The notes: a model not told the origin generated them from the letters alone. DNA of 39,028 nt from JBOFSQ01 sp051651625 (GCA_051651625.1 JBOFSQ010000031.1:1-39028), one strand, 5' to 3'; shown: positions 7,301 to 16,909, counted from the stretch's first letter. Numbers and translations: made by a program.

Positions 7301-8956
7301 TCACGGCAACCGCTGCCCGTCGGCGAGGAGTCGTTCGCGGAGTTTCGCGTAATCGACTTCTTGAACGTCGCACGCGTCGTCAATCGCCATCGCGGCGACC
7401 GTCCCCGCACTTTGGCCGAGAATCATAAAGACCGGCTCCATCCGAATCGAGCCGAATGCGATGTGCGACGAACTCACGCAAACTGGCACAACAAGATTTG
7501 CACACTCGCTCCGTTTCGGAACTATCGCACCGAAGTCGATCCCATACGGACGCTTCGTTGCAACACCGATGTCGCCTTCGTTTTGGACGAAACCTTCGGC
7601 AGTGACGTAGCGGCGGACGTTGTGTGAGTCGAGCGTGTACGAACCCATCCCGACAGGATGCGGCGCATCACGACGGGCGAGACACTCGTGTTCCGTCATC
7701 ACATATTCGCCGACAAGTCGCCGCGCCTCGCGGATGTAAAGTTGTGGTGACCAGTTTTCGCTCTCGACGAACTCGTCGCGTGCCAAACCCCAGCAGCCCA
7801 TCTTCTCACGCACGTCAGACGGCGACCGCTCGTCGTTCACAAGAAAATACATCAGGCCTTGCTGATACCGTCGATGTTCGGCGATGATCTCGCGTCGCCG
7901 CTCGTAAGACGCTTCGGGGTAATCGTAGTTCATCCCGATAAAGTCGGTGCTGAACGGGCCGTGATTGTTGGTGTCGGTCTTGTGATTCGGGATGCGATCA
8001 AACTTTGAAAACGCCTCGCGCCAGCCGCTCGCCAAGACCCGCGCGAGGAGTTCGTAGTCGTCGGGATTGTAACCGTCCGGCTTTGTGAACGCGACGCGAT
8101 TCGGCTCGTGATCCGTAAGACACATCCGAAAACAGTACGCCTGAACGCGGTGATCGCCTTCGCCGCGAACGCCCGCCTCACTCGTATCGACAAACTTTAG
8201 AAGTCCGCTACTCGCGTCGCCTGCGACGCGGTACGGCGAAATCTTCGCTTTGAACCAGTGACCGTGATGCAAGATGCCGACTTGGTTTCCGTTCCAAGTT
8301 TCGTTGTAAGTTGAATTGGGTTCGCGTCCGATGTGATACGACGCACCGGCGGCGGCGAGAAGATCGCCTTCGTAAGTTGCGTCGATGAAGACGCTCCCAT
8401 CGAAGCGACGACCAGAAAGCGTTTTAATTGCGACAATACGTTTACCATCTTTGACGACACCGTTTTCGCGGTCGAGCCATTCGTTTCGGAACACCGGAAT
8501 TTTTTGTTCGGCGATCCAAGCCTCGAAAACCGCTGCGGCGACGCTCGGTTCAAAAATCCACATTGTTTCGTCGTCGTGGAGCATCGCCTTGGTGCCTTGC
8601 CCTTCGTTGGCGTACTCGCTGACCTTCTGCCACTTCCACGCTGCTTCGTCTTTGTATGCGCGGTAGATGCGACGATAGAACTCGCGTGAAAGTCCGCCGA
8701 TACTTTTTGTATTTCCCGAATCGGTGAATCCGAGTCCACCGCTGGAAAGTCCGCCGATCCGCGTGTCGGGCGAGACGATGGCGACCGACTTCCCCATCGC
8801 CTTAACTTGCACCGCCGTTGTCACCGCCGCCGCCGTACCACCGTAGACAACGACATCATAGCGCGACGAATCATCAGCACGCGACTCGGCTGCAAATCCA
8901 AAGACGATAGCCGCAAGAACCCAACAAACAGTAGCGTGACTTTTCTGCCATGACAT
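7301..8956 (-). CDS. Exported FAD-dependent oxidoreductase
   Basis: The product has 551 residues if ATG 8956 is used; a TTG at 8971 is also in frame. Residues 1-28 are a signal peptide. The dinucleotide-binding strand YDVVVYGGTAAAV (33-45) is the start of the FAD_oxidored type, followed by RIGGLSSGGLGFTD and a far downstream SSSHIAFGSIRMEP and GQSAGTVAAMA segment. Members of this group are common beside planctomycete sulfatases and glycan genes and are thought to oxidise sugars or carry out unknown redox steps. Substrate cannot be told from sequence. The downstream sulfatase is in the same orientation 187 bases away. Confidence 0.8.
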   Translation of the reverse strand: MSWQKSHATVCWVLAAIVFGFAAESRADDSSRYDVVVYGGTAAAVTTAVQVKAMGKSVAIVSPDTRIGGLSSGGLGFTDSGNTKSIGGLSREFYRRIYRAYKDEAAWKWQKVSEYANEGQGTKAMLHDDETMWIFEPSVAAAVFEAWIAEQKIPVFRNEWLDRENGVVKDGKRIVAIKTLSGRRFDGSVFIDATYEGDLLAAAGASYHIGREPNSTYNETWNGNQVGILHHGHWFKAKISPYRVAGDASSGLLKFVDTSEAGVRGEGDHRVQAYCFRMCLTDHEPNRVAFTKPDGYNPDDYELLARVLASGWREAFSKFDRIPNHKTDTNNHGPFSTDFIGMNYDYPEASYERRREIIAEHRRYQQGLMYFLVNDERSPSDVREKMGCWGLARDEFVESENWSPQLYIREARRLVGEYVMTEHECLARRDAPHPVGMGSYTLDSHNVRRYVTAEGFVQNEGDIGVATKRPYGIDFGAIVPKRSECANLVVPVCVSSSHIAFGSIRMEPVFMILGQSAGTVAAMAIDDACDVQEVDYAKLRERLLADGQRLP

Positions 8957-9178
8957 CGGTGGACTATTCAATGAAGAGTGTGAGGGAGATGGAACAGGTA
9001 CCGTAATTGTTTACAGACGATTCTGTCAGGGATGCGTCGCGTTTAGCTTGCGGTGCAACATTGCGCGGCAAGCCTATCACGAATCGCCCCGTAGTCAATA
9101 GGGAGATCGGGTGTAGCAAAAGTCTATTTGACTTACGCTTGACTCTTGCCTGCTTTAGCGTACACTTACATCTGAATT

Positions 9179-9607
9179 TTGCAAATTGAAGTGGCGAAGT
9201 ACACATACAACAGCGGACAGATGATTCAAGCAGGCGTCTTGTTGTTTCAAGTCACTGGCAAAGAAGAGTATTTGCAATCCGCGCAAGCGACGGCGCAAAG
9301 TCTTTTCAATCACTTCACGGTTCCGTTTGTCGGCAAAGATGGAAACGAGCACCGCAACTTCCGCAACAATCCGTGGTTTAACGTGATCGCTTTTCGCGGA
9401 TTCAAGGCACTTTACGAGATAGACAATAACCCGATTTATGTTGACGCCATGATAGACGTTGCCGAATATGCGTGGAAATACACGCAAGACGAAAACGGAT
9501 TCTTGAGCGGCGACTGGAGCGGGAATCGCCCGAAACGCTACAAATGGCTGCTAGACAACGCTTGCATGATCGAGTTGTTCACCGAAGCGGCAACCATTAT
9601 TCATTAG
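9179..9607 (+). pseudogene. GH76-like glycosidase, C-terminal remnant
   Basis: The 142-residue frame has no valid start: TTG 9179 follows an in-frame TGA at 9173 and has no ribosome site. The text KYTYNSGQMIQAGVLLFQVTG followed by KEEYLQSAQATAQ matches the late helices of GH76-type alpha-1,6-mannanase-like proteins (YTYNxG then a TGxxxYLxxA helix). Only roughly the last third is left. The remainder of the gene is not found upstream. The TAG stop again comes from a repeat end. This suggests a mannan-type activity that has been lost at this site. Confidence 0.65.
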
Positions 9608-9680
9608 ACCTGTGATAGCTTACCGCCACGCAGAAATGACACGGTTATAGACTTCAAGTTCGACATAGCCAAACCATGAC
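9605..9680. repeat. Decayed MITE-like element
   Basis: TAGACCTGT at 9605-9613 matches the element end, and GTTCGACATAGCCAAACC around 9659-9676 is a mutated form of the inner hairpin. The remaining element sequence is not recognisable. The 9-base end supplies the stop codon of the GH76 remnant. Confidence 0.5.
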
Positions 9681-9728
9681 GATGACGCCATTGTTTGCTG
9701 CGAAAGGACATTTCCACTATGTTTTGAG

Positions 9729-10727
9729 TCATTCCAAGGCAGCTTCAAACTCTGCGAGCGACTTGCTTGTCACGGCCAAGGCCGTGAGTTCCGCGAGGCG
9801 GTCAAAGTCGTTAACCGTGTAAACTTTCGCCGGAAGGTTTTGCGGTAAGAGACCGTATCGTGTCTTGAGCACCGTCAGAATCGCAAGCACTTCGCCTTCA
9901 GCTTTCCCTTCAGCTTTCCCTCTTGCTTCGCCTTCGGCTTCGCCTTTGGCTTTGCCTTCGAGTTGGGCGTCGTGGATTCTTGTGTTGTAGTCAAATTCCG
10001 CTAAACGCAGCCGCCGAAAATAATCCTGCACGTTCGGGTCAGATGAAAAACGCGCAAGCTCGTTCCGCGCTTCCAATAGGATCGGGTCGTTTTCTACCAA
10101 TTGTGACATTTCCTCTTCTCCCTTCTCGCTACCAAACACTAGAAAATTAAGCCAATGACGCAAGTCGGCATGAACGCCGGTCTGCGATTCCAACCGGCCA
10201 CAAAGAACTTCATAAAGTCGCAGAACGTGTATCTGCATCTGATTCGACATCAACACGTCATGGTTGTTTCGCTCGCGTGCTTCGAATATCAAGTGGACGC
10301 CTTCGGCGTTGGGAAAAATGTTAAACTCCACGATCACGATGCAAAAGACCGGTCGCAGTTCGCTGTAATTTTCTCCAGCGTGAATCTGCATCGAATAGGA
10401 GTCGGCCCAGCCAAACAAGATGCGTTCTCGGAATGCAACGTGCGGCGACGTCTGGATTTCGATGTTGTACTTTTGCCCCAGCTCGTCTTTGACACGCACA
10501 TCGAGAACGATCCGCTTGTCGGCGGCGAACTCGCGGATGCTGAACGGATTGATCACCGAGGCCGTCTGCACCGGTGGCCAGTTGCTGTCAACGAGAACGG
10601 CGTTGATGAGGTCGCACAGAATATGTTCGTTCTGCGGTGACGACAGCAGCGATGCAAGAAAGACATCGGAAGTCGGCTTGAGAAGGCCGTTTTCGGACGT
10701 ATGATTTTCTCTTGTCTGCTCGCTCAT
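9729..10727 (-). CDS. Rpn/YhgA-like PD-(D/E)xK nuclease (recombination-promoting nuclease family)
   Basis: The product has 332 residues from ATG 10727; a GTG at 10787 adds 20 residues without a better ribosome site. The N-terminus (LLKPTSDVFLASLLSS) and the nuclease core LDVRVKDELGQKYNIEIQ (about 75-92, with D76, E90 and Q92 as the likely catalytic set) are typical of the Rpn/PDDEXK_2 family. These proteins nick or cut DNA, raise recombination and are often found in many copies near mobile DNA. Around residues 257-282 there is a GKAKGEAEG-type charged repeat, the usual low-complexity hinge. The last ~50 residues form a small helical domain. It appears intact and faces away from the neighbouring catabolic genes. 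Confidence 0.85.
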   Translation of the reverse strand: MSEQTRENHTSENGLLKPTSDVFLASLLSSPQNEHILCDLINAVLVDSNWPPVQTASVINPFSIREFAADKRIVLDVRVKDELGQKYNIEIQTSPHVAFRERILFGWADSYSMQIHAGENYSELRPVFCIVIVEFNIFPNAEGVHLIFEARERNNHDVLMSNQMQIHVLRLYEVLCGRLESQTGVHADLRHWLNFLVFGSEKGEEEMSQLVENDPILLEARNELARFSSDPNVQDYFRRLRLAEFDYNTRIHDAQLEGKAKGEAEGEARGKAEGKAEGEVLAILTVLKTRYGLLPQNLPAKVYTVNDFDRLAELTALAVTSKSLAEFEAALE

Positions 10728-11114
10728 GGTGAAGATTGTACCCGAAAACGCTTCAACGGCAAGAGGCGATTTTCGGAGAACACTCACCGAGTATACGCGG
10801 TAAATGAAACGGTGTTGAGAACAGTTTCATTTCCAGTGCCCAACGACAGCCGGAAACGCAGCGCAGCGTAGTGACTGGCTGCCATTGCGGGAACGGAGAT
10901 AAAAAACACGCAACAAAAAACGTGTGGACAAGCTTCGCTCACCCGCACGTTCTCGTTGGTGGTTCTGCGTGGCAAGAGATGCCACTGCGTCTATTTCTTC
11001 TTCGCGAGATCGATTTCGTACTGGCGGTGACTTCTTGTTCCAGACCAGATGTGGCCTCACTTGAACGCACCGTTGGTATTGTCTATTCGAGATAATGCGT
11101 GAACGATCACCGGT
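10728..11114. other. Intergenic region without a gene, small hairpins
   Basis: This 387-base gap lies between the Rpn gene start and the propeller gene end. I see an ATGAAAC/GTTTCAT pair (10804-10830) and a GTGGCA/TGCCAC hairpin (10969-10985), but no convincing coding frame, terminator or known repeat. Confidence 0.4.
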
Positions 11115-12059
11115 CTACTTGTAGTTTCCGAAGAACAACTTTGTTCTATCTACAGGCTCGTTCATTGGTTGAATGACTGTCGAAGGCCCCAGATCGGGGT
11201 TCTCCCACGAACAAAGTTCCCACACAACCTTCCCATCTTTTGTAACCTCAATCGCCTGCACGGGCGGATTTTTGCGGTCGAGCGGAGTATTGCTCCACTC
11301 GTTGAACCAGTTGTTGATCACGGTATTGCCATTAGGCAAACGATACGACATTTGGGGGGAGCGAGTTTTGTATTGAGAGTTATTTTCCAAATCTAACGAC
11401 CAAACAATTTTGCCGCTAGGGTCATACTCTTTCACCATTCGCGCATTGGTCGTTACTAACAGATTCCCGTCAGCCAACTCTTTCGCCGACCACACGCTAC
11501 GCTCTGGAACGCGACGTAGAGTGTTCCCTTCGCTGTCATATTCGCGGACTTCTCCCAAATCCATGTGCGAAACAATTAGAGTTCCTCTTGAGGTGAGCCT
11601 GCAATTACGCATTTGGCCGTGTACACTTTCGCGCGAGTCGATTTCAAACTCTTTGACTATCTGCTTGTCGGAGATTTTCATCACCACAACCTTGGCCGGA
11701 CGACCGTTCTGAATGTAGACGACCATGTCTTTGCCGATAGGTTGCACCGAATGGATTTCAGTACCTTCGGGCGCGTCGATGCTCCAGACCACTTCTTTGT
11801 CTTTATCGGCTTTGATTTCGGTAATGCCGTACTGGTGGGCAAAAAGCACATTGCCATCGCTCATTAGCATCGCATCGCTGATTTCACCACGGCTTTTGAG
11901 GTTTTGATAGTGCCATTGGACTTTGCCGTCTTGAACGATGTACATATTGTGTACTTTGGCTTCACCGGCGTAAAAAAAGTGATCCAACTGCGCGTGAACA
12001 ACCTGCGCTGTCATCAATGATAAACAACACACAAAAAGTAGTGATGATAGAGATATCAT
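11115..12059 (-). CDS. Secreted beta-propeller-like protein
   Basis: The product has 314 residues from ATG 12059; ATG 12119 is also in frame but would bury the signal peptide. Residues 1-24 (ISLSSLLFVCCLSLMTAQ then VVHA) form the signal peptide. The mature part is a series of about 40-residue blade-like repeats with a hydrophobic strand, Asp/Gly turn and Trp: GKVQWHYQN, KEVVWSID, GKIVWSLD, GKVVWELC. This is the PQQ/WD-like propeller pattern found in many planctomycete exported proteins. There is no catalytic motif I can name, so it may bind ligand or partner protein. It shares strand with the DUF6807 gene upstream but a 220-base palindromic gap separates them. Confidence 0.7.
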   Translation of the reverse strand: MISLSSLLFVCCLSLMTAQVVHAQLDHFFYAGEAKVHNMYIVQDGKVQWHYQNLKSRGEISDAMLMSDGNVLFAHQYGITEIKADKDKEVVWSIDAPEGTEIHSVQPIGKDMVVYIQNGRPAKVVVMKISDKQIVKEFEIDSRESVHGQMRNCRLTSRGTLIVSHMDLGEVREYDSEGNTLRRVPERSVWSAKELADGNLLVTTNARMVKEYDPSGKIVWSLDLENNSQYKTRSPQMSYRLPNGNTVINNWFNEWSNTPLDRKNPPVQAIEVTKDGKVVWELCSWENPDLGPSTVIQPMNEPVDRTKLFFGNYK

Positions 12060-12140
12060 AGTTTGTGGTGGGGTTAGAGGTGGGGTGGGTTTCCTGGTAC
12101 AAAGCCACCGAATTGACATTCAATACCGTTCACAGTGACC

Positions 12141-12253
12141 GCGCATAACAGCCCAAAGCGTAGTGAGGGGAGTGAAGGACTCTGCGTCCACAACACTGGC
12201 GTCAACATCGCCACTTCCCTCACTTAGCCACGCTACGTTTCGGGCCTGTTGTG
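12141..12253. repeat. Long imperfect palindrome
   Basis: AACAGCCCAAAGCGTAG near 12147-12163 pairs imperfectly with CTACGTTTCGGGCCTGTT at 12233-12250, and AGTGAGGGGAGTG (12162-12174) pairs with CACTTCCCTCACT (12212-12224). The whole could fold into one long hairpin between the DUF6807 stop and the propeller start. It differs in sequence from the other repeat families here. Confidence 0.55.
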
Positions 12254-12280
12254 AACAACGGTGCAGCAAAGCAAACGCTA

Positions 12281-13273
12281 CTATTTCGCGTAAACTTTGA
12301 AGAGCGAGCCAATCGTCTCTGGCGAGAGTTCGCCGTCGGTGATGAGGACGCGATAACGCAGCGTACACGACTCGCCGCGTGCGAGAGTGAGTGTGCCATC
12401 GCCGCTCTTCTCGAAGTCGTGGACGCCGAACGGATTGGCAGCGAAGAGGCCGTAGTCGCGGACGTGCCAGTGCGTCGGGAATCGCAGGCTCGTCGGGTGG
12501 TTGAGAATCGTGACGCCGACTCGCTTCTCGCCGACCATGCCGCGATAGTCGCACCACGCCGACCGTTTCCCCCATGTCGCGTCGTCGGTAAGCCGCTCGG
12601 CGTTGGTGATCGTGCCGCTGTATTTCTTGCCGCCGTTCTTAACGCGCATCGCATCGTGAACACGCACGCCGAACGCCCCTTCCTTCGTGTCACCGAAAAC
12701 AACGCTATCTTGAGTCGCTGTGATAACTGAATCAACGTCGATAACGCGCACGACTTGCCCCGCAACATCTTGCGACGCGAACCGCAGCGTGCGTTTTTCG
12801 GTGCAGAGCGTTTCGTTCTTCGGCGTGACCCAATCATTGTTCATCAAGATGACGACTGCGTTTTCTTGTTGCGATGGTTTGTCGAGTTTCGCGTGTATGA
12901 TCCCGCATTTACGATTGGCCGACTCGGTGTTGGGCGGGTCGATGGCCCAGAAGTCTACGCCGTTGACGTTGCCGTGCGTGAGCCAGAGCGAGCGATGATG
13001 CTGGTGGTCGCGCGACGGATCGGCGGCTGTTTGCTGCGACTTGTCACGGCGCATCGGATAGTCGCGCGTCACTTCCACACCGCCCGCCGTGACTATCGGA
13101 AAGACTATCGGCGTACCGAACGAATCGGCAACGACGCTGGCAAATGGTTTCCCATCCGCAGTGACAACAAAGTCGGCCCCATCCGCCGTCCACGCAAGTT
13201 TCTCGTCACTCCACGCACTAGAAATACAAACAGCAAGCAACAAACTGCACACAATTATTCTTCGCACTGACAT
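12281..13273 (-). CDS. DUF6807 (PmoA-like) exported protein
   Basis: The product has 330 residues from ATG 13273, with AAGGAG about 9 bases upstream. The signal peptide spans about residues 1-23. The mature part has the family hallmarks PMRRDKSQ, DHQHHRSLW (89-97), a GIIHAKLD strand and HPTSLRFPTHWHVRDYGLFAANPFG near the C-terminus. Pfam calls this family PmoA-like or DUF6807, but it is not a methane monooxygenase subunit. It is a beta-sandwich protein often seen with Gfo/Idh/MocA and sulfatase genes, probably acting on or binding sugars. The conserved His residues may bind metal. The Gfo/Idh/MocA gene ends 162 bases upstream on the same strand, so co-transcription is possible. Confidence 0.82.
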   Translation of the reverse strand: MSVRRIIVCSLLLAVCISSAWSDEKLAWTADGADFVVTADGKPFASVVADSFGTPIVFPIVTAGGVEVTRDYPMRRDKSQQTAADPSRDHQHHRSLWLTHGNVNGVDFWAIDPPNTESANRKCGIIHAKLDKPSQQENAVVILMNNDWVTPKNETLCTEKRTLRFASQDVAGQVVRVIDVDSVITATQDSVVFGDTKEGAFGVRVHDAMRVKNGGKKYSGTITNAERLTDDATWGKRSAWCDYRGMVGEKRVGVTILNHPTSLRFPTHWHVRDYGLFAANPFGVHDFEKSGDGTLTLARGESCTLRYRVLITDGELSPETIGSLFKVYAK

Positions 13274-13435
13274 TGGGAAGGCTCCTTGGGATGTAGTCAA
13301 ACTCAACTCGACACAATCGCAGTATTATCGCCAAACGCCGCGAACGTCAAGATGGCCGCAGTAAAGTTTGTTACGCTCATGACGACAGCGCCGTCGTTCC
13401 CGCAGAGGCGAGAACGACGGCGCGAATCCGCAACT

Positions 13436-14941
13436 TCACACAATCACCGGCACGACGAACGGTTCGCGGTAGTTACGAGTGAGAATCGCGTCGGCGGCGG
13501 CGTTATCGACAAACTTTTCTTTGTCGCCGTCGAACGTCAGTTTCACTCCCAACGACATCGGATATTTTCCCAAGTCAACACCGTTCGATTCGAGATGCGC
13601 GATGGTGCGGTCGAGCGTTTCGCCGTTGTCGTCGAGACTCGGAAACTTTTCCAAAACGCCCCGCAGTTCGCCAGCCGAGACGCGATTGTTCTCGCCGAGA
13701 TAATACGAGATGTTGCCGAGGTGACTGATCCCCGCCGAATAGTGGCCGCATTCTGCCGTCGCGTGCGCCTTCGACGGATCGCCTGCGACAACAGCGTCAA
13801 TGAAGTTGGCGTAGTGATTTCCGCCGCCCTTGAACTCCTTGGTCATCTTGCCATCGAGATCAAACGCCACACTGTACGAATACTCCGACTGAACGACGTA
13901 GCCGTTTTTGCCGTAAGTGATCACGCCAACTTTGGCACCGCGCAGGTCGGGCGTTTCGAGTCCGCGTGTCTCGAAGACGATGCACTTGTCGCCGTAGTCG
14001 CAGATCGTGACTTCGGTGTTGGCAACGTCACCGGCGTCGATGTAGTCGTCGTCTTTTTTCTCGGCCTGATGACCGAGGCGTCCGCCGTAGGTGAGAATCT
14101 GTCGCGGGTGGCGGTCGAGTCCGAGGTGCCAGCGGGCGATGTCGGTTTGGTGCGGCCCTTGGTTTCCGAAGTCGCCGTTGCCGTAGAGACGTTGCCAGTG
14201 CCAGTCGTAATGGAATCGCGGACGTGTCAACTTTTCAATCGTCGCTGGCCCCGACCAAATGTTGTAGTCAACCGACTTCGGAATCTCGTAGTCTCCACGC
14301 GGCCCGATAGCAGCGCGACGCTTGTAGCAGAGTCCGCGTGCGAACTTAACTTCTCCAATTCCGCCGTCGCGGATGAACGCAACCGCATCAATGTTTGACT
14401 TGCACGAGCGGCACTGCGTTCCGGTCTGCACGACCAATTTGTATTTCTTCGATGCTGCGGTGAGTGCCCGTCCTTCGTGGATGTTGTGGCAGACTGGCTT
14501 TTCGATGTAGCAGTGTTTCCCCGCCTGCATCGCCCAGATTCCGGCGAGTGCGTGCCAGTGATTCGGCGTGGCGACACCGACGATGTGAACCTCTTTGTCG
14601 TCGAGTGCTTCGCGGAGGTCGGTCACAACTTTCGGGACGACTCCTTTTTGTTTTTCGGCGACGGTCTTCGCCTTCTGTTCAGCCGCACTGCGATCTGGGT
14701 CGCAGAGATAACGAATCACCGTTCGCGGGTCGCCCAAGAATCCGCCAACGGTATCACCGCCGCGTCCGCCGCAGCCGATCACCGCAACGCCATACTGCGC
14801 GTTGGCCGACACGGCAGCCGCATCTTGCGCGAACACCGGAACAACTCCACTCGCCGCCGCCGCTCCAGCAGCAACCGACGCAAACATCGAATCTTCCAAA
14901 AATTGACGACGTGAAAAACCACTCACACTATAACGACTCAT
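13436..14941 (-). CDS. Tat-exported Gfo/Idh/MocA-family oxidoreductase
   Basis: The product has 501 residues from ATG 14941, with GGGAGA upstream; longer frames reach into the neighbour. A twin-arginine signal (SRRQFLEDSMF, residues 10-20) means export in a folded state with cofactor bound. The NAD(P)-binding motif GVAVIGCGGRGG is at 51-62, TPNHWH at 125-130 and EKPVCHN at 147-153, the EKP signature of the family. A C-terminal substrate domain follows with GNHYANFIDAVVAGDPSKAHATAE, usual for planctomycete members. It probably oxidises or reduces a sugar or inositol-like compound in the periplasm. It may act with the DUF6807 protein. Substrate is unknown. Confidence 0.88.
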   Translation of the reverse strand: MSRYSVSGFSRRQFLEDSMFASVAAGAAAASGVVPVFAQDAAAVSANAQYGVAVIGCGGRGGDTVGGFLGDPRTVIRYLCDPDRSAAEQKAKTVAEKQKGVVPKVVTDLREALDDKEVHIVGVATPNHWHALAGIWAMQAGKHCYIEKPVCHNIHEGRALTAASKKYKLVVQTGTQCRSCKSNIDAVAFIRDGGIGEVKFARGLCYKRRAAIGPRGDYEIPKSVDYNIWSGPATIEKLTRPRFHYDWHWQRLYGNGDFGNQGPHQTDIARWHLGLDRHPRQILTYGGRLGHQAEKKDDDYIDAGDVANTEVTICDYGDKCIVFETRGLETPDLRGAKVGVITYGKNGYVVQSEYSYSVAFDLDGKMTKEFKGGGNHYANFIDAVVAGDPSKAHATAECGHYSAGISHLGNISYYLGENNRVSAGELRGVLEKFPSLDDNGETLDRTIAHLESNGVDLGKYPMSLGVKLTFDGDKEKFVDNAAADAILTRNYREPFVVPVIV

Positions 14942-15047
14942 CTGGTATCTCCCAATTTCTATATTTTGTGATCTGTCGCGATTGCCTTCGCGTGTGCTAT
15001 CTCGTAAACCATCCCAAAACAAATTACAAGTATACACCTTCAACAAG

Positions 15048-16268
15048 TTACTGTAGACCACCAGATTCACCGCCATTGATAGAACCCGCCGCTCCCCACG
15101 CGCCGTAAGGAGAAATGCCAGACCTGACGCACATCGGCGTAGTAGCGGTTGGGGTGACTGCATTTATGGTATCACTGACAAACGCAACGGAACCATCAAA
15201 CCTTCCTACGACAACACCGCCACTATGATAGCTTGTAGGCGGCAGAATTCCCGGGTCCGCCGAACTGTCACCTAACATACATCCAGGGCTATTCGGCGGT
15301 AGAATAGTGTTAAACATGCCAAACATTGGTTCGCCGGATAACCAACGTCGCCCATATCGGTCGGTGCGAGTGCTTGCGGTCGCCACATATCCACTGCCTG
15401 CCCGCATTTGTGCGCAAAGCGACGGCACAAATGTCGTTGGTACAGTAACTGCGGCTTCGGTATCCGCTTTTACGAAACCGCTTATGGCAGTAGTAGCGTT
15501 TCGTACAAGGGTGTTTTGAATCCGAGTCTTGCCAAAACCTATACCGCGTTCGCTAACGGCGACTGTATTGGAGGTGCCATCCGTGATCGCGCTCATACCT
15601 TTCCAAGCCCATGAAACGAAAATACCGCGAGGATTATGTCCAGCCATACCGGAGCGAGTGTCGGGACGCCCCGGAAAGTCACCTTGGCAAAAGACATAAT
15701 TGTTTCGTCCCATGAAACCAGCAGGGATTGCAGGCTGCGACTCGGACGGACATACCGCAAATAATACTGCGACGTTATTAACCCCATTCCAAACATCACC
15801 TCCGCCAGGATTGTCGCCTTGAATTCGTAACCCTTGCCATGTAGTGCCATTCATGTAATGCGCTTGCGCGTTTTGAACAGATTCATAGAGTGCGTTTTGC
15901 TCGATGAAAGGAAGGACGGAGACCAACGGTCCAATGCGATCTCTCTCCGCTTGCTCCTGTGTAGGTGTAGCTCCTCCAAAGGTGGTCGTACCATCCAACC
16001 CAGAAGTCCCCGCAGGGAAGGAATTGTTGATGTCGTGATAGTTTTGCAACGAGAGGCTAAGCTGTTTCACGTTGTTCGTACACTGCATCCTTCTTGCTGC
16101 TTCGCGCGCCGCTTGCACAGCGGGAAGTAAGAGTGCTACCAAAACACCGATGATGGCGATCACCACCAGCAGTTCAATGAGCGTGAAACCACGACGGCGG
16201 CGGGCAGTACATGCCACATCCAAAATCGTCTCTAATACACAAGCAAAAGCCATAAGTACCTTTTTCAT
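15048..16268 (-). CDS. DUF1559 prepilin-like protein
   Basis: The product has 406 residues from ATG 16268 with AAGGAG upstream. Residues 1-26 form a basic leader ending RRRRG; cleavage after G27 and methylation of F28 are predicted, with the required Glu at +5 (E32), then the hydrophobic helix LLVVIAIIGVLVALLLPA. The family follow-on AAREAARRMQCTNNVKQ is present. The C-terminus carries the H-X9-DG motif (YHSGGVVVGRFDGS). These pseudopilin-like proteins are greatly expanded in planctomycetes and are exported by a type II/IV pilus-like route; precise role is unknown. It is the third gene of a probable operon with a lipoprotein and a second DUF1559 gene. Confidence 0.92.
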   Translation of the reverse strand: MKKVLMAFACVLETILDVACTARRRRGFTLIELLVVIAIIGVLVALLLPAVQAAREAARRMQCTNNVKQLSLSLQNYHDINNSFPAGTSGLDGTTTFGGATPTQEQAERDRIGPLVSVLPFIEQNALYESVQNAQAHYMNGTTWQGLRIQGDNPGGGDVWNGVNNVAVLFAVCPSESQPAIPAGFMGRNNYVFCQGDFPGRPDTRSGMAGHNPRGIFVSWAWKGMSAITDGTSNTVAVSERGIGFGKTRIQNTLVRNATTAISGFVKADTEAAVTVPTTFVPSLCAQMRAGSGYVATASTRTDRYGRRWLSGEPMFGMFNTILPPNSPGCMLGDSSADPGILPPTSYHSGGVVVGRFDGSVAFVSDTINAVTPTATTPMCVRSGISPYGAWGAAGSINGGESGGLQ

Positions 16269-16364
16269 TGTTCGTCTCCTTGTGAAAAATGAACCCCAAA
16301 ACAAAAGACCAAACGCCGCTTTGGCAACCAACCAAAGGACGGAATTCCAAACACTTACCGCGAG

Positions 16365-16859
16365 TCACCCAGCTCTTGACGTTCCCATCTTCTTTTTTGG
16401 AACGACTTTCGATTCGAGCTTAATGTCAATGACATTTTTCCCCTTCGTTACGGTGGCAGTCAGAGGAGAAAAATCAACTTCGGTATAGGCACTAGGTAAC
16501 ATCTCCTTACTCTCATGCGTGATTAACGCATCTTGCTTCATGTCCACATAGGGTTTGTCAAGTGCGGTCGTCACAAACTTGGAGGCCGTTACAGCGTATT
16601 CTGCCGCAACAGTTCCCTTGCCCGGCGCACCGGTCATTGACGACAACTTGTAGACACCTTGGGCATCCGTTCGCCCCGTTGCAGACTCACCAACACCAAA
16701 GGTTATAGGCTGAAAGGTAATATCTGCGTCAGCAACGGGTACGCCATCAAGAGTCACGGTACCCTCAACAAACTCCATCTGGTTGTAATTACGCCCACCG
16801 CATCCAAGACAAAACGCCAATACGGCAAGACACATCGCCCAACCTTTAATTGACCACAT
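16365..16859 (-). CDS. Lipoprotein with carboxypeptidase-regulatory-like domain
   Basis: The product has 164 residues from ATG 16859, preceded by AGGAG. The first 20 residues are a signal ending LAFCLGC with C20 as the likely lipidated Cys, although the -3 residue is not the usual Leu. The mature part starts with EGTVTLDGVPVADADITFQP, the Ig-like/transthyretin-like strand pair common to small planctomycete lipoproteins, and continues with a GRTDAQGVYKLSS segment. This kind of protein is routinely found beside DUF1559 genes. It may be an envelope or pseudopilus accessory. It lies 50 bases after the upstream DUF1559 gene and 96 bases before the next. Confidence 0.82.
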   Translation of the reverse strand: MWSIKGWAMCLAVLAFCLGCGGRNYNQMEFVEGTVTLDGVPVADADITFQPITFGVGESATGRTDAQGVYKLSSMTGAPGKGTVAAEYAVTASKFVTTALDKPYVDMKQDALITHESKEMLPSAYTEVDFSPLTATVTKGKNVIDIKLESKVVPKKKMGTSRAG

Positions 16860-16909
16860 ATCAACTCTCCTTACTATTCCTGACGGAAACTTGTAATCGT
16901 ATAAGTAAC

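Noticed and set aside
13286..14398. 370-codon frame on the plus strand
   Set aside because: It is antisense to the Gfo/Idh/MocA gene with EKP and Tat motifs. The product is Val/Arg-rich with no domain.
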